A stretch of 64,000 nucleotides of DNA from Erysipelotrichaceae bacterium (GTDB taxonomy: Bacteria > Bacillota_I > Bacilli_A > RFN20 > CAG-826). Positions within the stretch are counted from its first letter, which is position 1, and the number at the start of each line of letters is the position of its first letter. The notes under the pieces were generated by a model. It did no database searches and was not told the DNA's origin. It saw only the letters and a list, made by a program, of their open reading frames with translations. This document shows positions 16,493-26,847 of this stretch, one piece after another. Both the position numbers and the translations under genes were made by a program. The stretch is taken from assembly GCA_015059065.1 (NCBI GenBank), contig SVBE01000005.1, forward strand, positions 1 to 64,000, in the 5' to 3' direction.

Positions 16493-19400
16493 ATGGACGA
16501 TGGGGTAATCACCACTGAACCAACATGTAAAGAAAAAGGCGTTAAGACTTATTCCTGTACAGTCTGTGATTATTCATATACCGAAGAAGTGGAAATAGTG
16601 GATCACTCCTATGAATCTAAACTCTCGTTTGATGAAGAAAATCACTGGACAGCCTGTAAAACATGCGATGAAAAATTTAACCCTGCACCTCACGATATGT
16701 ATGACGCTGGTACAACCACCTTATATGAAGATGGTTATTACCGTGAATATCAAATAGAAAAATGTAGTTACTGTGATTATCTAGTCAAAACCCACATCCA
16801 TACTTATGACGATACTTGGGTCGACGTTGGCGAAGAAGGTCACGCGCATCCAGCCAACTGTGGACATAATGTTACTAGTGAGTCAGAAGAACACGTCTAT
16901 TATGAATGGGATTCTTATTATGACGAAGAAGGAAACTTCATCCAAGAATGCGCGACTTGTGGCCATATTTCTAAGACCGCTCCAAGCGCAGATGATTATG
17001 TTTCTGAAGATGGATTCCTCTATCACCTTGAAGGTGGTAAGGTCCACATCACTGGCTTAACCGAAGAAGCAAAAACTAAGAAATTCTTAACTATTCCAAG
17101 CAAAATTGATGGTAAAGCAGTTGAAGCGATTGACGACAACGCAGATTTCAAAGGTATCAAGGTCGCTGCCTTAACATTTGAAGAAGGCATTGAATATATT
17201 GGTTTTAATTCCCTTCAAAAAATCGAGTGGTTCAGCGGCCATGGTGATATCATTCTCCCTGATTCATTGATTGTTTGCCAAAGCTTACCAAACATTTCTA
17301 GCAACTTAAGACTAGGCAAAAACCTCCTTGTTTTCTCAAGCAGCAGTAGTAATAATTATTATTTAAACGAATTGACTATTGCCTCGACTAATATTGAATC
17401 ATTTAGCGGCTATCATTTCTCTCCTAAGAAAGTGGTCGTGGAGGAAGGCGTTATCAAATTGCCATCCAACATCTTCTTCTCAAACGAAAGCAGCATTGAA
17501 GAAGTTGTTCTCCCAAGCACTATCCTTTCTGTCGCGAATAACTTCCGTAGTCTTAAATCAGAATTATATTTAAGAGAAGGTAAAGTCAGCTATCTCAAAG
17601 CGGGTAGTAACGAACACGCGATCGCTGTCGACACTCATTATGATGAATATGAAGAAACGATCACTTTCCATAATGACACAAGAATTATCGCTTCTGGAGC
17701 ATGCTCCGACATCTATTACGATTACGGCGCGGTTAAATGGGTGCTCCCTGATAATCTAGAAGTCTTTGACGATTCAACTAACTATCCATATAGCAGACTC
17801 GATTACAACATCCTTTTAGATGATTTGAATTATGACTCCGTTGGTGGAGGATATTATCTCGGCTCTGCTAATAACCCATATTTACTTCTCGTTGATCACT
17901 CTAATCCATTAGAATTAACAATTCATGAAAACTGCCGTGTTATCGGTCCAAATGCTTTAAATGGATTTGAAAAGAAGATTAATTTCAATAGCAAATTAGT
18001 TTCTGTTTGTTACCGTGGTTTAGACGGCATCAGAGTGGACTATGAGCTATCTCTTCCTGAATCAATTAAATTCATGGCTAATAGTGCGTTCAGCGTAGAT
18101 GGTTCTTCCACTGGCAAAGTCATCTTAGGCAAAAATATTACTTGCTTAAATAATTCATTCGGACTTATCAAATGCGATCTCGAATATGGTGATATCGACT
18201 ATATCTATCAATTCCCCTTCGCCGATAAGGATTTAACATTACCAGAAGGTATGAAATATGCCTACTTAACTGGTTCTATTAACAAACTCTATGTTCCTTC
18301 TTCAATCCGTTATTTATCTATCGGAAGCACGAACGGTATCAAAGAATTACATTATGATGGCACTTTAGAAGAATACGCGAGCATTCCAAAATTCGATGAT
18401 AGTTACTCAACTGGTACGGCATGGATTAATAGGTTATATGTTAATAATGATCAATTAGTGACCAACTTAGACTTATCTACTGGTTTCACCCATATCGCTA
18501 GAGGCGGATTATTCGCGATTAGCAGCATCCGAGAATTAGTGATGCCAAGCGAAGACGTCGCCATTGATAAATATGGTATTGGTTATTATAGAAATCTTGA
18601 GAAGTTACAACTCACATCTTCTCTTGAAGAATTCCTCACCGCGAGCTTAGATCAAGTATCGAGAAACGATGAATGGAGATTATTCGATAAAGATGGTAAT
18701 GAAATTACCAAGATTGAAGTGGACAAGAACTTCAAGGCTTCAACTTCCATCTATAACTGTGCGAGTATCACGGAAGTCGTTCTCAAGGAGGACTGCACTA
18801 ACTACAACTTTACTGGATTATTCAGTTATCTTCCTAATTTAACAAAAGCGACTATCAAAGATGGAGTAACTTATATTCCAGACGGATTCTTATCCGGATG
18901 TGAAGGTATTACTAGCATCACCCTTCCTGATTCGGTGACTGATATCGACGACAGTGCATTTGAAAACTGTGTTAATCTCGAAACTATCAACCTTCCAGCT
19001 TCCCTTAAATACATTGGTAGAGAAGCGTTTAAGAATGACGCGAAACTCGTGATGCCTGTCGTGTTTAATGATATTGATCACTTTATAAACATTGATTCTG
19101 AAGCCTTCTATGGCACTGGCGTTACTAGCGTCAACCTTTCTAACGCGAATATCGGATATTACGCATTTGCGAATGCTAAATCCCTCACCAGTGTCCTCTT
19201 AGGTAGCAAAGTGACAAGAGTGGGTTCCCAAGCCTTCTCTAACAATAGCCCATCCATCATCTGTAGAAGCTATACTGTTAAAGACGATTTCAATTACAGC
19301 AATTATGCCAGCGATTGGTACACCAATCCATTCCCAGCCATCACTCATTATGCTGGTTATATCACTGATCAAGCAGGCAAGCGTGATGAAAGCACTTATG

Positions 19401-22400
19401 ACTACGCGAACAAATACACCGCTCAATATTATTTAACACAAGATAATAAAGGTAATATTACCGGTGCCTACTTATATTATTTCAGCAATAATTCTGCTGC
19501 TGACGCTGTGTCAGAAATAACTATTGACCAATGTTATGAAACATATTCATCTTTAAAGAAAGTATCCTATACAGTTAAAGGTATTTGTCCAAATGCCTTC
19601 GAAAAAGGCAATACTAAGGTTACTAAGGTAACTATTGGCTCTAAAGTGGTGAATCTCGCCCCAGGAGCTTTAAGTGGATTATCCAGATTACAAAACTTAA
19701 TTATTGAATCTGGTGTCACTAACGTTGTCTCGCTCTTCAATGATGAAGCGAAAGTTGGATATTATTCAGCAGGTCCTTCTGGCAATAACTATATTCCAAA
19801 GACCCTTCTTGAAGTGGAATTATATGGCACTGATTTAACGGGTGATGCTTTATATGGTGCGAGAAGTATTAAAACTCTCATCTTGAATAACGGTACAGAG
19901 TCTATCAGCACTTCCACAAATTCGTTCAAAAATACTGATATTAGAGTCATTCACTATGACACCAACTCATATATGAGTGCTTCCGCGATCACTCCAGGTA
20001 GCACAAGCTATAACGGTATCGCGAAAAATGCGGAATATGTCTATAGAAATGATGATGCTAACGAAGCTCCGTTCTCCTATGTTCTCGACCAAGATAGAGA
20101 TAGCTTTATCATCAGAGTGAATAGTGATGGCAAAGATAGCATCGTCCAATTCATACGCAATTCCGATTATGTCTTTATCGAAAATATCATCATTGATGAA
20201 AACGGTACTAACCGACACATCTTCTCCATCGAACCATATGCCTTCGAAGGATGTGTGAACCTAGCCAATGTGAAAATTGAAAGCAACTTGCTCGAATCCA
20301 TCGGTGCTTATGCTTTCAAGAATTGTACTTCGCTTAAATCAATCACCATCCCAAGCAATGTGACCAATATTGGTGGTGGCGCCTTTAACGGCTCATTACT
20401 ATTTAGAGTGTATTTCCAAGGTGGATGTAATATTACCAATGATCCATTCTACGATTCTCGACTTATCGAAGTAGTGACCGATGATATCAACGATCTCCCA
20501 TCCGTCATGAGAGATAAATATAAATACGCTTCATCTTTAAGCGCATCCAAAGTGGTGTTCCACGACGATGGCTGTGTAAGCTATGAAGATACATTATATT
20601 ACGCTCCTGAATGCGACGTATTAACAATGCCAGAAGGAGTTACTAAAATCTATAAAATTGAAGTTCTAACGGAAAATCCACATAATCAAATCATTTTCCG
20701 CGATGACTTTGATTTCAGCACCTTGTATTCCACTGATTTCGAACCAGTGAGAAAAATGATGTTAGAAACAGTAGATGAATATGGAGTTATCTATCTCGGT
20801 AACGAAGATAACCCATATCAAATTCTCTATTCCGCTGCTGGTTTAACTGAAGAGTCATATTCTATTAATAATAAATGCATTTCGATTTACGCTAAGGCTT
20901 TCTGCGATAACACTGATATCGAAACAATCGTCATTCCTAATGGTGTGCGTTACATCAATAGAATGGCTTTCGACGGATGTAGCAATCTCAAGGATATCAC
21001 GATCAGCGATTCCGTTGTCTTAATTGATTATGAAGCTTTCTGTTACTGCAGCAAATTAACAGAAATAACTCTCCCAACAAACGCTGTATTAGGACAAGAT
21101 ATATTGCTTGGTTGCAGTGGTTTGAAGAAATTAACTTATTCAGGCACTGTTGCCTCTTACTATCTCTCTTACCAAGCTCTCGATGTGGAAGAAGTAGTCT
21201 TCACAGGTAACTCTATCGTTAGTGAGGCTTGGAGTTATAGAGGAGAATTAAAGAAGATTACCTTCACTGCTGAAAATACTGTGATTAACTCTAAAGCTTT
21301 CTCTAATTGCGGCGGTTTAACTTCTCTCGTCATCCCAGAAAACATTATTTATCTCGGCAAATTTGCATTTGCAAACTGCAACGGTTTAGTTTCTGTGGTC
21401 ATCCCAGAAACACTAACAAGTCTAGATTCTCAAGTCTTTGCAGAATGTGAAAACTTAAAAGAAGTTACTGTCCCTGGTACTGCGGCAATATTCACCAGTG
21501 GATTGTTCGACGATTGTAACGCTATTGAGAAGATCACTTTAACTTCTCTCGAAACTGGACATTATTTACAACAACTATTTGCTTCAAGTTATCTCGCGAA
21601 TAAAAATCTTCCAGTATCACTTAAGGAAGTAGTGCTCTCTGAAGGTATTTCCGCCCTCGACAACATGTTGTTAACACGCGCTGAAAACGTTGAAAAGGTT
21701 ACGCTCCCATCCACATTAGAAACTATTGGGGAGCAAGCATTCTACGGCTGTACATCCCTTAAATCCATTGTCATCCCTGATAAAGTGGAGACGATCAATT
21801 CATTGACATTCAGCAACTGTACTGCTCTTACATCAGTAGTGCTCGGTGAAGGTGTGACTACAATAGATACTAAAGCCTTCTATGATTGCACTTCCTTAGA
21901 AAAGATCTACTTCCCAAGCAGTCTCTCTTCTGTTGGTGAACTTGCATTCTATAACTGCAACGCTCTCAGCGAAGTCTATTATGGCGGCACGATCGGTGAG
22001 TGGGGTACTATTTCCTACGCCAAAGCGAACGCTAACCCATTATCAACTGGAAATGCTAAATTATATTTACTCGATGAAAACGGCGATGTGGAATTCGCTG
22101 GTAAGAAATTCTCGTTATTTACTAGAACAGTGCTCAATGAGGAAGACTTTGCAGGAGTTACTGCTCTTAAGTCTTATGCTTATGTGGGCTTAGGATTAAC
22201 AGAAGTCCATATTCCTGACACAGTGACTTCCATGGAAAAATATCTCTTCCAAAACAACACCACGATGGTGACTCTTGAATTACCATATTTAGGCTCCTCC
22301 CTTGAAAAGGATTACTACTTCACTGGTATGGACGAATTATTCAAAGACGATATTATTCCAGCCACATTGACTAATGTGACTATCCGTGGTGGTTATCTCA

Positions 22401-24916
22401 TCAACAACGCCTTTGTTACCAACAACAATGTGAAGAATTTGGTGTTAGGTGATGATGTCATATTCGCTCATATTGATGGATATATGTACTACGAAGACTT
22501 CATGTCAAGTAAATGTTTATCAGGATGTCAACACATCGAGAAGATTACTCTCAACGTCGATAAGCTTGGTAGTTTGTCTTACTCCGCCAATTATTACAGA
22601 TTATCAACTTTATTCTCTGGAACTTCTGGAACTTCTGGAACTCCATCCACATTAACCGAGGTAGTGGCGACTGGTAATAAGATTCCTGCTAGAGTGTTCC
22701 AAAATTCTTCATCTGTGAATAAAATTACACTTTTAGGCGAATTTGAATCGATTGGTGGTAGTGCTTTCACTGGTACATCCATCACAACTATTACAATCCC
22801 TGCTAGCGTTACTAAAATTGACTCATTTGCCTTCTTTGATGCTGATTCTCTTGTTTCCGTCATCTTTGAAGAAGGAAGTAACTTAGAAGTCATTGCTTCT
22901 AATGCCTTTACATCTTGTGATGTGCTCGCTGAAATTGAAATTCCAGGTAGTGTAGTTGAATTAGCAAGTGATGCATTTGAATACTGCCCTAACTTAACCA
23001 GCATATACTTCGATGATACAGAGACTGGTGCAAGATATATTAAAACTGCTACTAACAAGTATCACACTTTAGTGAGCGTTGATAAGAACATTACTTCCTT
23101 TGCTTTCAATAAAAATACATTGGGCATTGGTAATAACGCTTTCTATAACTGTAAAAACATCACTTCGATCACTATTCCTAATACGATTAGAAGAATTGAC
23201 GCTAGTGCCTTTGAAGGATGCTCTAACTTAGCAAGTGTGACATTTGAAGATGGTATTCAACTCTCTTCAATCCCAGCCCTCGCGTTTGGTAATTGTACTA
23301 AGCTTACTTCCGTTATCGTTCCTGAAGGAGTAACTAGTATCGGAGAGAATGCTTTCGGCGGATGTTCCCTCTTAGAAAACATTTATCTCCCGTCTACTCT
23401 TGAAAGCATGTACACCAGTGCACTGAAAAACCATAAGAGTGGAATTAACATCTACTTCAAAGGTGATTTAGGTGATTGGGTGAGCCTCACATTAACGGAT
23501 TCATCTTACAATAACTACAATGGCAATGCGAACATCTACTATTATGATGGTAGTGATTATGCTCTAATTGGTTCAAATCTCGTCATTCCTGGGAAAGTTA
23601 CTTCCATCAACGATATGACTCTTGGACAATTAGATATTGATACTCTTGATATTTCCGAAGGCGTGGAGAACATTGGAAAATATGCCTTTGCAGGAGCGAA
23701 AATGACAGAAGTCACTCTCCCAAGCTCATTGACACATATCGGCATGAATGCCTTTGATACTTGTTCCTCATTAGTGGATGTCTATTATAACGGCACGATT
23801 AAGGATTGGCTCGGTATTTACTTCGACAGCCCGACTTCTAACCCAATGTATTACGCGACTTACTTCTATATCTTAGATGAAAATGGCGATGTGAATCATA
23901 ACGGTCAAAAGTATTCTTTACTCCGTGATTTAGTCATCCCAGAAGGAACCACTTCGATTAATGGCTATGCGTTCTACAGCTTTGAATGTTTATATAGCGT
24001 GACCATCCCATCTACACTTGCCACTGTTAATAACGCTGCATTCTATGAATGTACTGGTATCGTTCAAGTGGTGAACAATAATTCACAATTACAGAATCTT
24101 GGTGACAATACTAATAACGGTTACATTGCTTATTATGCTGTAACTCATGATCACGTTAGCAGAATCTATAAAGATGCTGATAATGGTTTCGTCTACCACA
24201 TCGTTAGTGGTTTACGTACTGTTCTTGACTATGTAGGAAGCGATCCAGATGTGGTTGTTCCAAGTGACTATAATGCGCTTAACACTTTAAGTATCGATAA
24301 ACCGTTTATCGAATCTGTGAAGCTCACTTCTACAAATCAAAGTGTAAGAGTTAACGAAAAAGCCTTTGGCTTACACGCGACGGGATTAAGAAAGATCTCT
24401 TTGACCACTGTGTATAACTACACAAACGGCGTAAGCGATCCAACATTCAGCAAGATGATGTATCCTGAAGTTGCTAAGAACTTAACAGAAATCGAACTCA
24501 CTTCAAATGTCTTCCAAATCAAGAATGGTTCTCTTGCTAATCTCACTTCATTAGAAAAGATTACTGTTCCATTTGTGGGAACAGGATCAATCGGATCTGG
24601 CACTTCAGTGAGATTCGTTGATATCTTTGATTCCGTTCCATCCACTTTAAGAACTGTGGTAGTTGCAGAGAACCCATATTCGACAAAATTAGGCTCATAT
24701 TCATTCGATGGTGGAGCTTCTATGGTCACTTCATTAACCATCCCAAGCACAATCACTCAAATTGACGGTTATGCTTTTAGTGGTAGTAATTACACAAGCA
24801 TCAATTTCGCTGGAACTAAAGACCAGTGGAGCAAAATCACTAAGGACGTCAACTGGAAGAGCGGTTGCTCATCATTAACACAGATCGTGTGTACTGATGA
24901 AACAGTTTCAGTCTAG
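16493..24916 (+). CDS. Giant BspA-like leucine-rich repeat (LRR_5) surface protein, separated from its signal by a TAG
   Basis: The frame continues from the 16187 ORF. The first 160 or so residues hold Cys/His pairs ('CTVCDYSY', 'CKTCDEKF', 'CSYCDYL', 'CATCGHI') in repeats of about 45 residues. The remaining 2600 residues are BspA/LRR_5 units of 22-24 residues with the 'AF..C..L..I.IP..V..I' pattern, interrupted by 'YYGGTIGEW'-type insertions also seen in other BspA proteins. No C-terminal membrane anchor or sorting motif is visible, which fits a lipoprotein whose anchor is the upstream 83-codon segment. The ATG at 16493 has no Shine-Dalgarno and no signal peptide, so it is not a credible native start. 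Full length would be about 2908 residues. Expected role: surface adhesion or glycan/host binding. Confidence 0.85.
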   Translation: MDDGVITTEPTCKEKGVKTYSCTVCDYSYTEEVEIVDHSYESKLSFDEENHWTACKTCDEKFNPAPHDMYDAGTTTLYEDGYYREYQIEKCSYCDYLVKTHIHTYDDTWVDVGEEGHAHPANCGHNVTSESEEHVYYEWDSYYDEEGNFIQECATCGHISKTAPSADDYVSEDGFLYHLEGGKVHITGLTEEAKTKKFLTIPSKIDGKAVEAIDDNADFKGIKVAALTFEEGIEYIGFNSLQKIEWFSGHGDIILPDSLIVCQSLPNISSNLRLGKNLLVFSSSSSNNYYLNELTIASTNIESFSGYHFSPKKVVVEEGVIKLPSNIFFSNESSIEEVVLPSTILSVANNFRSLKSELYLREGKVSYLKAGSNEHAIAVDTHYDEYEETITFHNDTRIIASGACSDIYYDYGAVKWVLPDNLEVFDDSTNYPYSRLDYNILLDDLNYDSVGGGYYLGSANNPYLLLVDHSNPLELTIHENCRVIGPNALNGFEKKINFNSKLVSVCYRGLDGIRVDYELSLPESIKFMANSAFSVDGSSTGKVILGKNITCLNNSFGLIKCDLEYGDIDYIYQFPFADKDLTLPEGMKYAYLTGSINKLYVPSSIRYLSIGSTNGIKELHYDGTLEEYASIPKFDDSYSTGTAWINRLYVNNDQLVTNLDLSTGFTHIARGGLFAISSIRELVMPSEDVAIDKYGIGYYRNLEKLQLTSSLEEFLTASLDQVSRNDEWRLFDKDGNEITKIEVDKNFKASTSIYNCASITEVVLKEDCTNYNFTGLFSYLPNLTKATIKDGVTYIPDGFLSGCEGITSITLPDSVTDIDDSAFENCVNLETINLPASLKYIGREAFKNDAKLVMPVVFNDIDHFINIDSEAFYGTGVTSVNLSNANIGYYAFANAKSLTSVLLGSKVTRVGSQAFSNNSPSIICRSYTVKDDFNYSNYASDWYTNPFPAITHYAGYITDQAGKRDESTYDYANKYTAQYYLTQDNKGNITGAYLYYFSNNSAADAVSEITIDQCYETYSSLKKVSYTVKGICPNAFEKGNTKVTKVTIGSKVVNLAPGALSGLSRLQNLIIESGVTNVVSLFNDEAKVGYYSAGPSGNNYIPKTLLEVELYGTDLTGDALYGARSIKTLILNNGTESISTSTNSFKNTDIRVIHYDTNSYMSASAITPGSTSYNGIAKNAEYVYRNDDANEAPFSYVLDQDRDSFIIRVNSDGKDSIVQFIRNSDYVFIENIIIDENGTNRHIFSIEPYAFEGCVNLANVKIESNLLESIGAYAFKNCTSLKSITIPSNVTNIGGGAFNGSLLFRVYFQGGCNITNDPFYDSRLIEVVTDDINDLPSVMRDKYKYASSLSASKVVFHDDGCVSYEDTLYYAPECDVLTMPEGVTKIYKIEVLTENPHNQIIFRDDFDFSTLYSTDFEPVRKMMLETVDEYGVIYLGNEDNPYQILYSAAGLTEESYSINNKCISIYAKAFCDNTDIETIVIPNGVRYINRMAFDGCSNLKDITISDSVVLIDYEAFCYCSKLTEITLPTNAVLGQDILLGCSGLKKLTYSGTVASYYLSYQALDVEEVVFTGNSIVSEAWSYRGELKKITFTAENTVINSKAFSNCGGLTSLVIPENIIYLGKFAFANCNGLVSVVIPETLTSLDSQVFAECENLKEVTVPGTAAIFTSGLFDDCNAIEKITLTSLETGHYLQQLFASSYLANKNLPVSLKEVVLSEGISALDNMLLTRAENVEKVTLPSTLETIGEQAFYGCTSLKSIVIPDKVETINSLTFSNCTALTSVVLGEGVTTIDTKAFYDCTSLEKIYFPSSLSSVGELAFYNCNALSEVYYGGTIGEWGTISYAKANANPLSTGNAKLYLLDENGDVEFAGKKFSLFTRTVLNEEDFAGVTALKSYAYVGLGLTEVHIPDTVTSMEKYLFQNNTTMVTLELPYLGSSLEKDYYFTGMDELFKDDIIPATLTNVTIRGGYLINNAFVTNNNVKNLVLGDDVIFAHIDGYMYYEDFMSSKCLSGCQHIEKITLNVDKLGSLSYSANYYRLSTLFSGTSGTSGTPSTLTEVVATGNKIPARVFQNSSSVNKITLLGEFESIGGSAFTGTSITTITIPASVTKIDSFAFFDADSLVSVIFEEGSNLEVIASNAFTSCDVLAEIEIPGSVVELASDAFEYCPNLTSIYFDDTETGARYIKTATNKYHTLVSVDKNITSFAFNKNTLGIGNNAFYNCKNITSITIPNTIRRIDASAFEGCSNLASVTFEDGIQLSSIPALAFGNCTKLTSVIVPEGVTSIGENAFGGCSLLENIYLPSTLESMYTSALKNHKSGINIYFKGDLGDWVSLTLTDSSYNNYNGNANIYYYDGSDYALIGSNLVIPGKVTSINDMTLGQLDIDTLDISEGVENIGKYAFAGAKMTEVTLPSSLTHIGMNAFDTCSSLVDVYYNGTIKDWLGIYFDSPTSNPMYYATYFYILDENGDVNHNGQKYSLLRDLVIPEGTTSINGYAFYSFECLYSVTIPSTLATVNNAAFYECTGIVQVVNNNSQLQNLGDNTNNGYIAYYAVTHDHVSRIYKDADNGFVYHIVSGLRTVLDYVGSDPDVVVPSDYNALNTLSIDKPFIESVKLTSTNQSVRVNEKAFGLHATGLRKISLTTVYNYTNGVSDPTFSKMMYPEVAKNLTEIELTSNVFQIKNGSLANLTSLEKITVPFVGTGSIGSGTSVRFVDIFDSVPSTLRTVVVAENPYSTKLGSYSFDGGASMVTSLTIPSTITQIDGYAFSGSNYTSINFAGTKDQWSKITKDVNWKSGCSSLTQIVCTDETVSV

Positions 24917-24951
24917 TTAAAAAACACTAAATAACACGTAAAAATGAACTG

Positions 24952-24991
24952 TACCCCAAATCCTGGACCAACCAGGAGGAGGGGTATTTTT
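24952..24991 (+). terminator. Strong terminator after the BspA gene; resembles a transposon end
   Basis: TACCCC/GGGGTA and CCTGG/CCAGG form a two-part stem followed by T5. The left arm with its flank (TGAACTGTACCCCAAATCC) looks like an IS3-family terminal repeat. Confidence 0.7.
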
Positions 24992-25057
24992 CGATAATAA
25001 TGGTCTTTTGTTTTGTGATTTTATTAATAATGCGAATCGATTTACGGACTTATATAT

Positions 25058-25090
25058 AAAAAAGACCCTTCTCATAGTTTGAGTCGGGCC
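25058..25090 (-). terminator. Terminator of the XRE-membrane regulator gene
   Basis: On the minus strand CCCGACTC and GAGAAGGG pair imperfectly, followed by a run of six T. Confidence 0.5.
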
Positions 25091-25096
25091 AATTCA

Positions 25097-26371
25097 TTAT
25101 TTATTAAATTTCAGTTTCTCTCTTTTTAATAAATAAGTAGTCAATCCGCTTCCAGCGATTAAAAAGTCGATTAGAAAGGTAAACAAGTTGATGAATTGCC
25201 AATTGCCGGGTTCATTAATAGTGTATTGGTTTTTGAAGCGTTCATGTACTTGGCTATTATTTGATGGGGCAAAATGAAGAGTGTCATTTTCGGTGACATT
25301 GCTACTTAATCCTAGTAAGAAATTGTTTTCATAATAAATAATGCAACTACGCGCTAGATATTCAACATAAAAGCCGTTAGATAATTCCTTAGTTATTTTA
25401 GGGAGATCTTCACCACCGTTAGGGTTAGTTATATTAGGGAGATATTCTCCGCTAGGGCCGAAATATAAATCTAATGTAATATCACCAGTTGGGATATTTT
25501 GATACATAGAGCCTTCTTTTGTACTAATTGTATATGAGTAATTATATGCTTTCATCAGAATGGTTAGCGCGTCATTATTTTTATTGATGTTAAATGTATA
25601 AATATATTCTTTTATTTCATTGCTATTATATTTTTTAGCAAATACCCATGGTCCAGCATTAGCAAAAAATAATCCAACTATTAATACAATTAATCCAGGT
25701 AAACCGAAATAGAGGAGATACTTTTTCTTTTTCTTTGCATTATTGTTGATGATATTTTTCTCTTCATCATTAAGCGAATAATCCGGATTATTTAATAATG
25801 TTTTGTTCATTAAAGAATAGAAAAGTGGTGATAAGAGATAGAAAGTATATAAAGATATAAAGCGTGTATATATGAGTAGTGATTTACGTATATATGGGTT
25901 ATAGCCATCAATAGTTAATAAATAATTACTTCTTAATACAATTAAAACAATTAATCCTGCAATATAAGTGATTAACGCAATAGTTAAAACAATTATTGCC
26001 CATAAAGCTGGCAAGAAAAATATAGATAAAACTGCTAATATAGTAGATATAATCAAAAACAAAGATGTTAGAAGAAGATTATTTTTAAACCTCAAATAGT
26101 TTCTTTTTGCTAGTTGAGAATAAACCTTTTTTTCTTTTTTAGAAATATCTTCCTCATCGATTCTTTTTTCTCCAATGATTAGTTCTTCAACTGAGACATC
26201 AAATATTTCTGCAATAACGGGAAGAATGGATAAATCTGGAGACGATCTATCACTTTCCCAACTAGATATTGTTTTATTTGAGACGTGAAGAATACTTCCC
26301 AGTTGTTCTTGTGTCATCCCTTTTGATTTTCTAAGTGTCATGATGAATTTGCCGATAGACTTCTTTTCCAT
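25097..26371 (-). CDS. XRE-family HTH transcriptional regulator with membrane domain
   Basis: From the chosen ATG the protein is 424 aa. Residues 5-60 form an HTH_3 domain ('TLRKSKGMTQEQLGSILHVSNKTISSWES'). A Lys-rich linker is followed by membrane segments near residues 90-140, then 155-185, 230-250 and 395-415, with an extracytoplasmic loop of about 150 residues between the last two. The architecture suggests a membrane-bound regulator that senses an outside signal; the ligand is unknown. The start is placed at 26371 rather than 26401 because AGGAG lies 7 nt upstream. Codon use is richer in A/T-ending codons than in the neighbouring housekeeping genes. It is transcribed alone, away from the tRNA genes. 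Confidence 0.8.
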   Translation of the reverse strand: MEKKSIGKFIMTLRKSKGMTQEQLGSILHVSNKTISSWESDRSSPDLSILPVIAEIFDVSVEELIIGEKRIDEEDISKKEKKVYSQLAKRNYLRFKNNLLLTSLFLIISTILAVLSIFFLPALWAIIVLTIALITYIAGLIVLIVLRSNYLLTIDGYNPYIRKSLLIYTRFISLYTFYLLSPLFYSLMNKTLLNNPDYSLNDEEKNIINNNAKKKKKYLLYFGLPGLIVLIVGLFFANAGPWVFAKKYNSNEIKEYIYTFNINKNNDALTILMKAYNYSYTISTKEGSMYQNIPTGDITLDLYFGPSGEYLPNITNPNGGEDLPKITKELSNGFYVEYLARSCIIYYENNFLLGLSSNVTENDTLHFAPSNNSQVHERFKNQYTINEPGNWQFINLFTFLIDFLIAGSGLTTYLLKREKLKFNK

Positions 26372-26401
26372 AGCGTTGCTCCTTACGCTTACACTATACA
26401 A

Positions 26402-26429
26402 ATTATAGACTGATTGTTCACCCTACCAA
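26402..26429 (-). promoter_or_regulatory. Promoter of the XRE-membrane regulator
   Basis: On the minus strand TTGGTA and TATAAT are separated by 16 bp, about 30 nt upstream of the ATG. Confidence 0.5.
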
Positions 26430-26562
26430 ATGTTCAATTTGTCTATATTTTGTAGAATTATGGAAAAATACCATATAAATATGACGTGAAAATAAATGTT
26501 TTTCTAAAGAAACAGTTTTTCCTTTAATAATTTACAATAAGTAAAATATTATAAATAAAATG

Positions 26563-26591
26563 TTGCAACTTTACTCATAATTTCATATTAT
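26563..26591 (+). promoter_or_regulatory. Promoter of the tRNA-Thr/tRNA-Val unit
   Basis: TTGCAA, a 17-bp spacer and TATTAT lie 24 nt before the tRNA-Thr 5' end. Confidence 0.6.
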
Positions 26592-26614
26592 AGATAAGCG
26601 ACTTAGTTGCGATT

Positions 26615-26690
26615 GCCGACTTAGCTCAATTGGTAGAGCAACTGAATCGTAATCAGTAGGTTGCGGGTTCAATTCCTGTAGTCGGCACCA
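26615..26690 (+). tRNA. tRNA-Thr (CGT)
   Basis: The cloverleaf is complete: acceptor GCCGACT/AGTCGGC, D stem GCTC/GAGC, anticodon stem ACTGA/TCAGT with loop ATCGTAA (anticodon CGT), T arm with TTCAATT, and CCA encoded. Confidence 0.95.
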
Positions 26691-26697
26691 ATCCCAT

Positions 26698-26763
26698 GGA
26701 TATTTAGCTCAGCTGGGAGAGCATCTGTTTGACGTACAGAAGGTCGGGGGTTCGATCCCCTCA
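26698..26763 (+). tRNA. tRNA-Val (GAC)
   Basis: Acceptor GGATATT/AGTATCC, D stem GCTC/GAGC, anticodon stem TCTGT/ACAGA with loop TTGACGT (anticodon GAC), T loop TTCGATC, CCA encoded. It follows tRNA-Thr after 7 nt, so both are cotranscribed. Confidence 0.95.
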
Positions 26764-26773
26764 GTATCCACCA

Positions 26774-26801
26774 AATAGATTATTAACTGTTGATTAATCA
26801 A
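26774..26801 (+). terminator. Terminator of the tRNA-Thr/Val unit
   Basis: AACTGTTGATTAATCAACAG is part of a perfect palindrome followed by T6. Confidence 0.8.
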
Positions 26802-26832
26802 CAGTTTTTTGTTTTTCAAAAACGAATATGTA

Positions 26833-26838
26833 TATAAT
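26833..26838 (+). promoter_or_regulatory. -10 box of the EFR1 gene (near-leaderless)
   Basis: TATAAT ends 9 nt before the ATG at 26848; no Shine-Dalgarno is present. Confidence 0.55.
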
Positions 26839-26847
26839 ATAAACATT

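Noticed and set aside
22594-23058. Minus-strand 154-aa ORF inside the BspA gene
   Set aside because: It is an antisense shadow of the LRR repeats; no promoter, ribosome site or domain.
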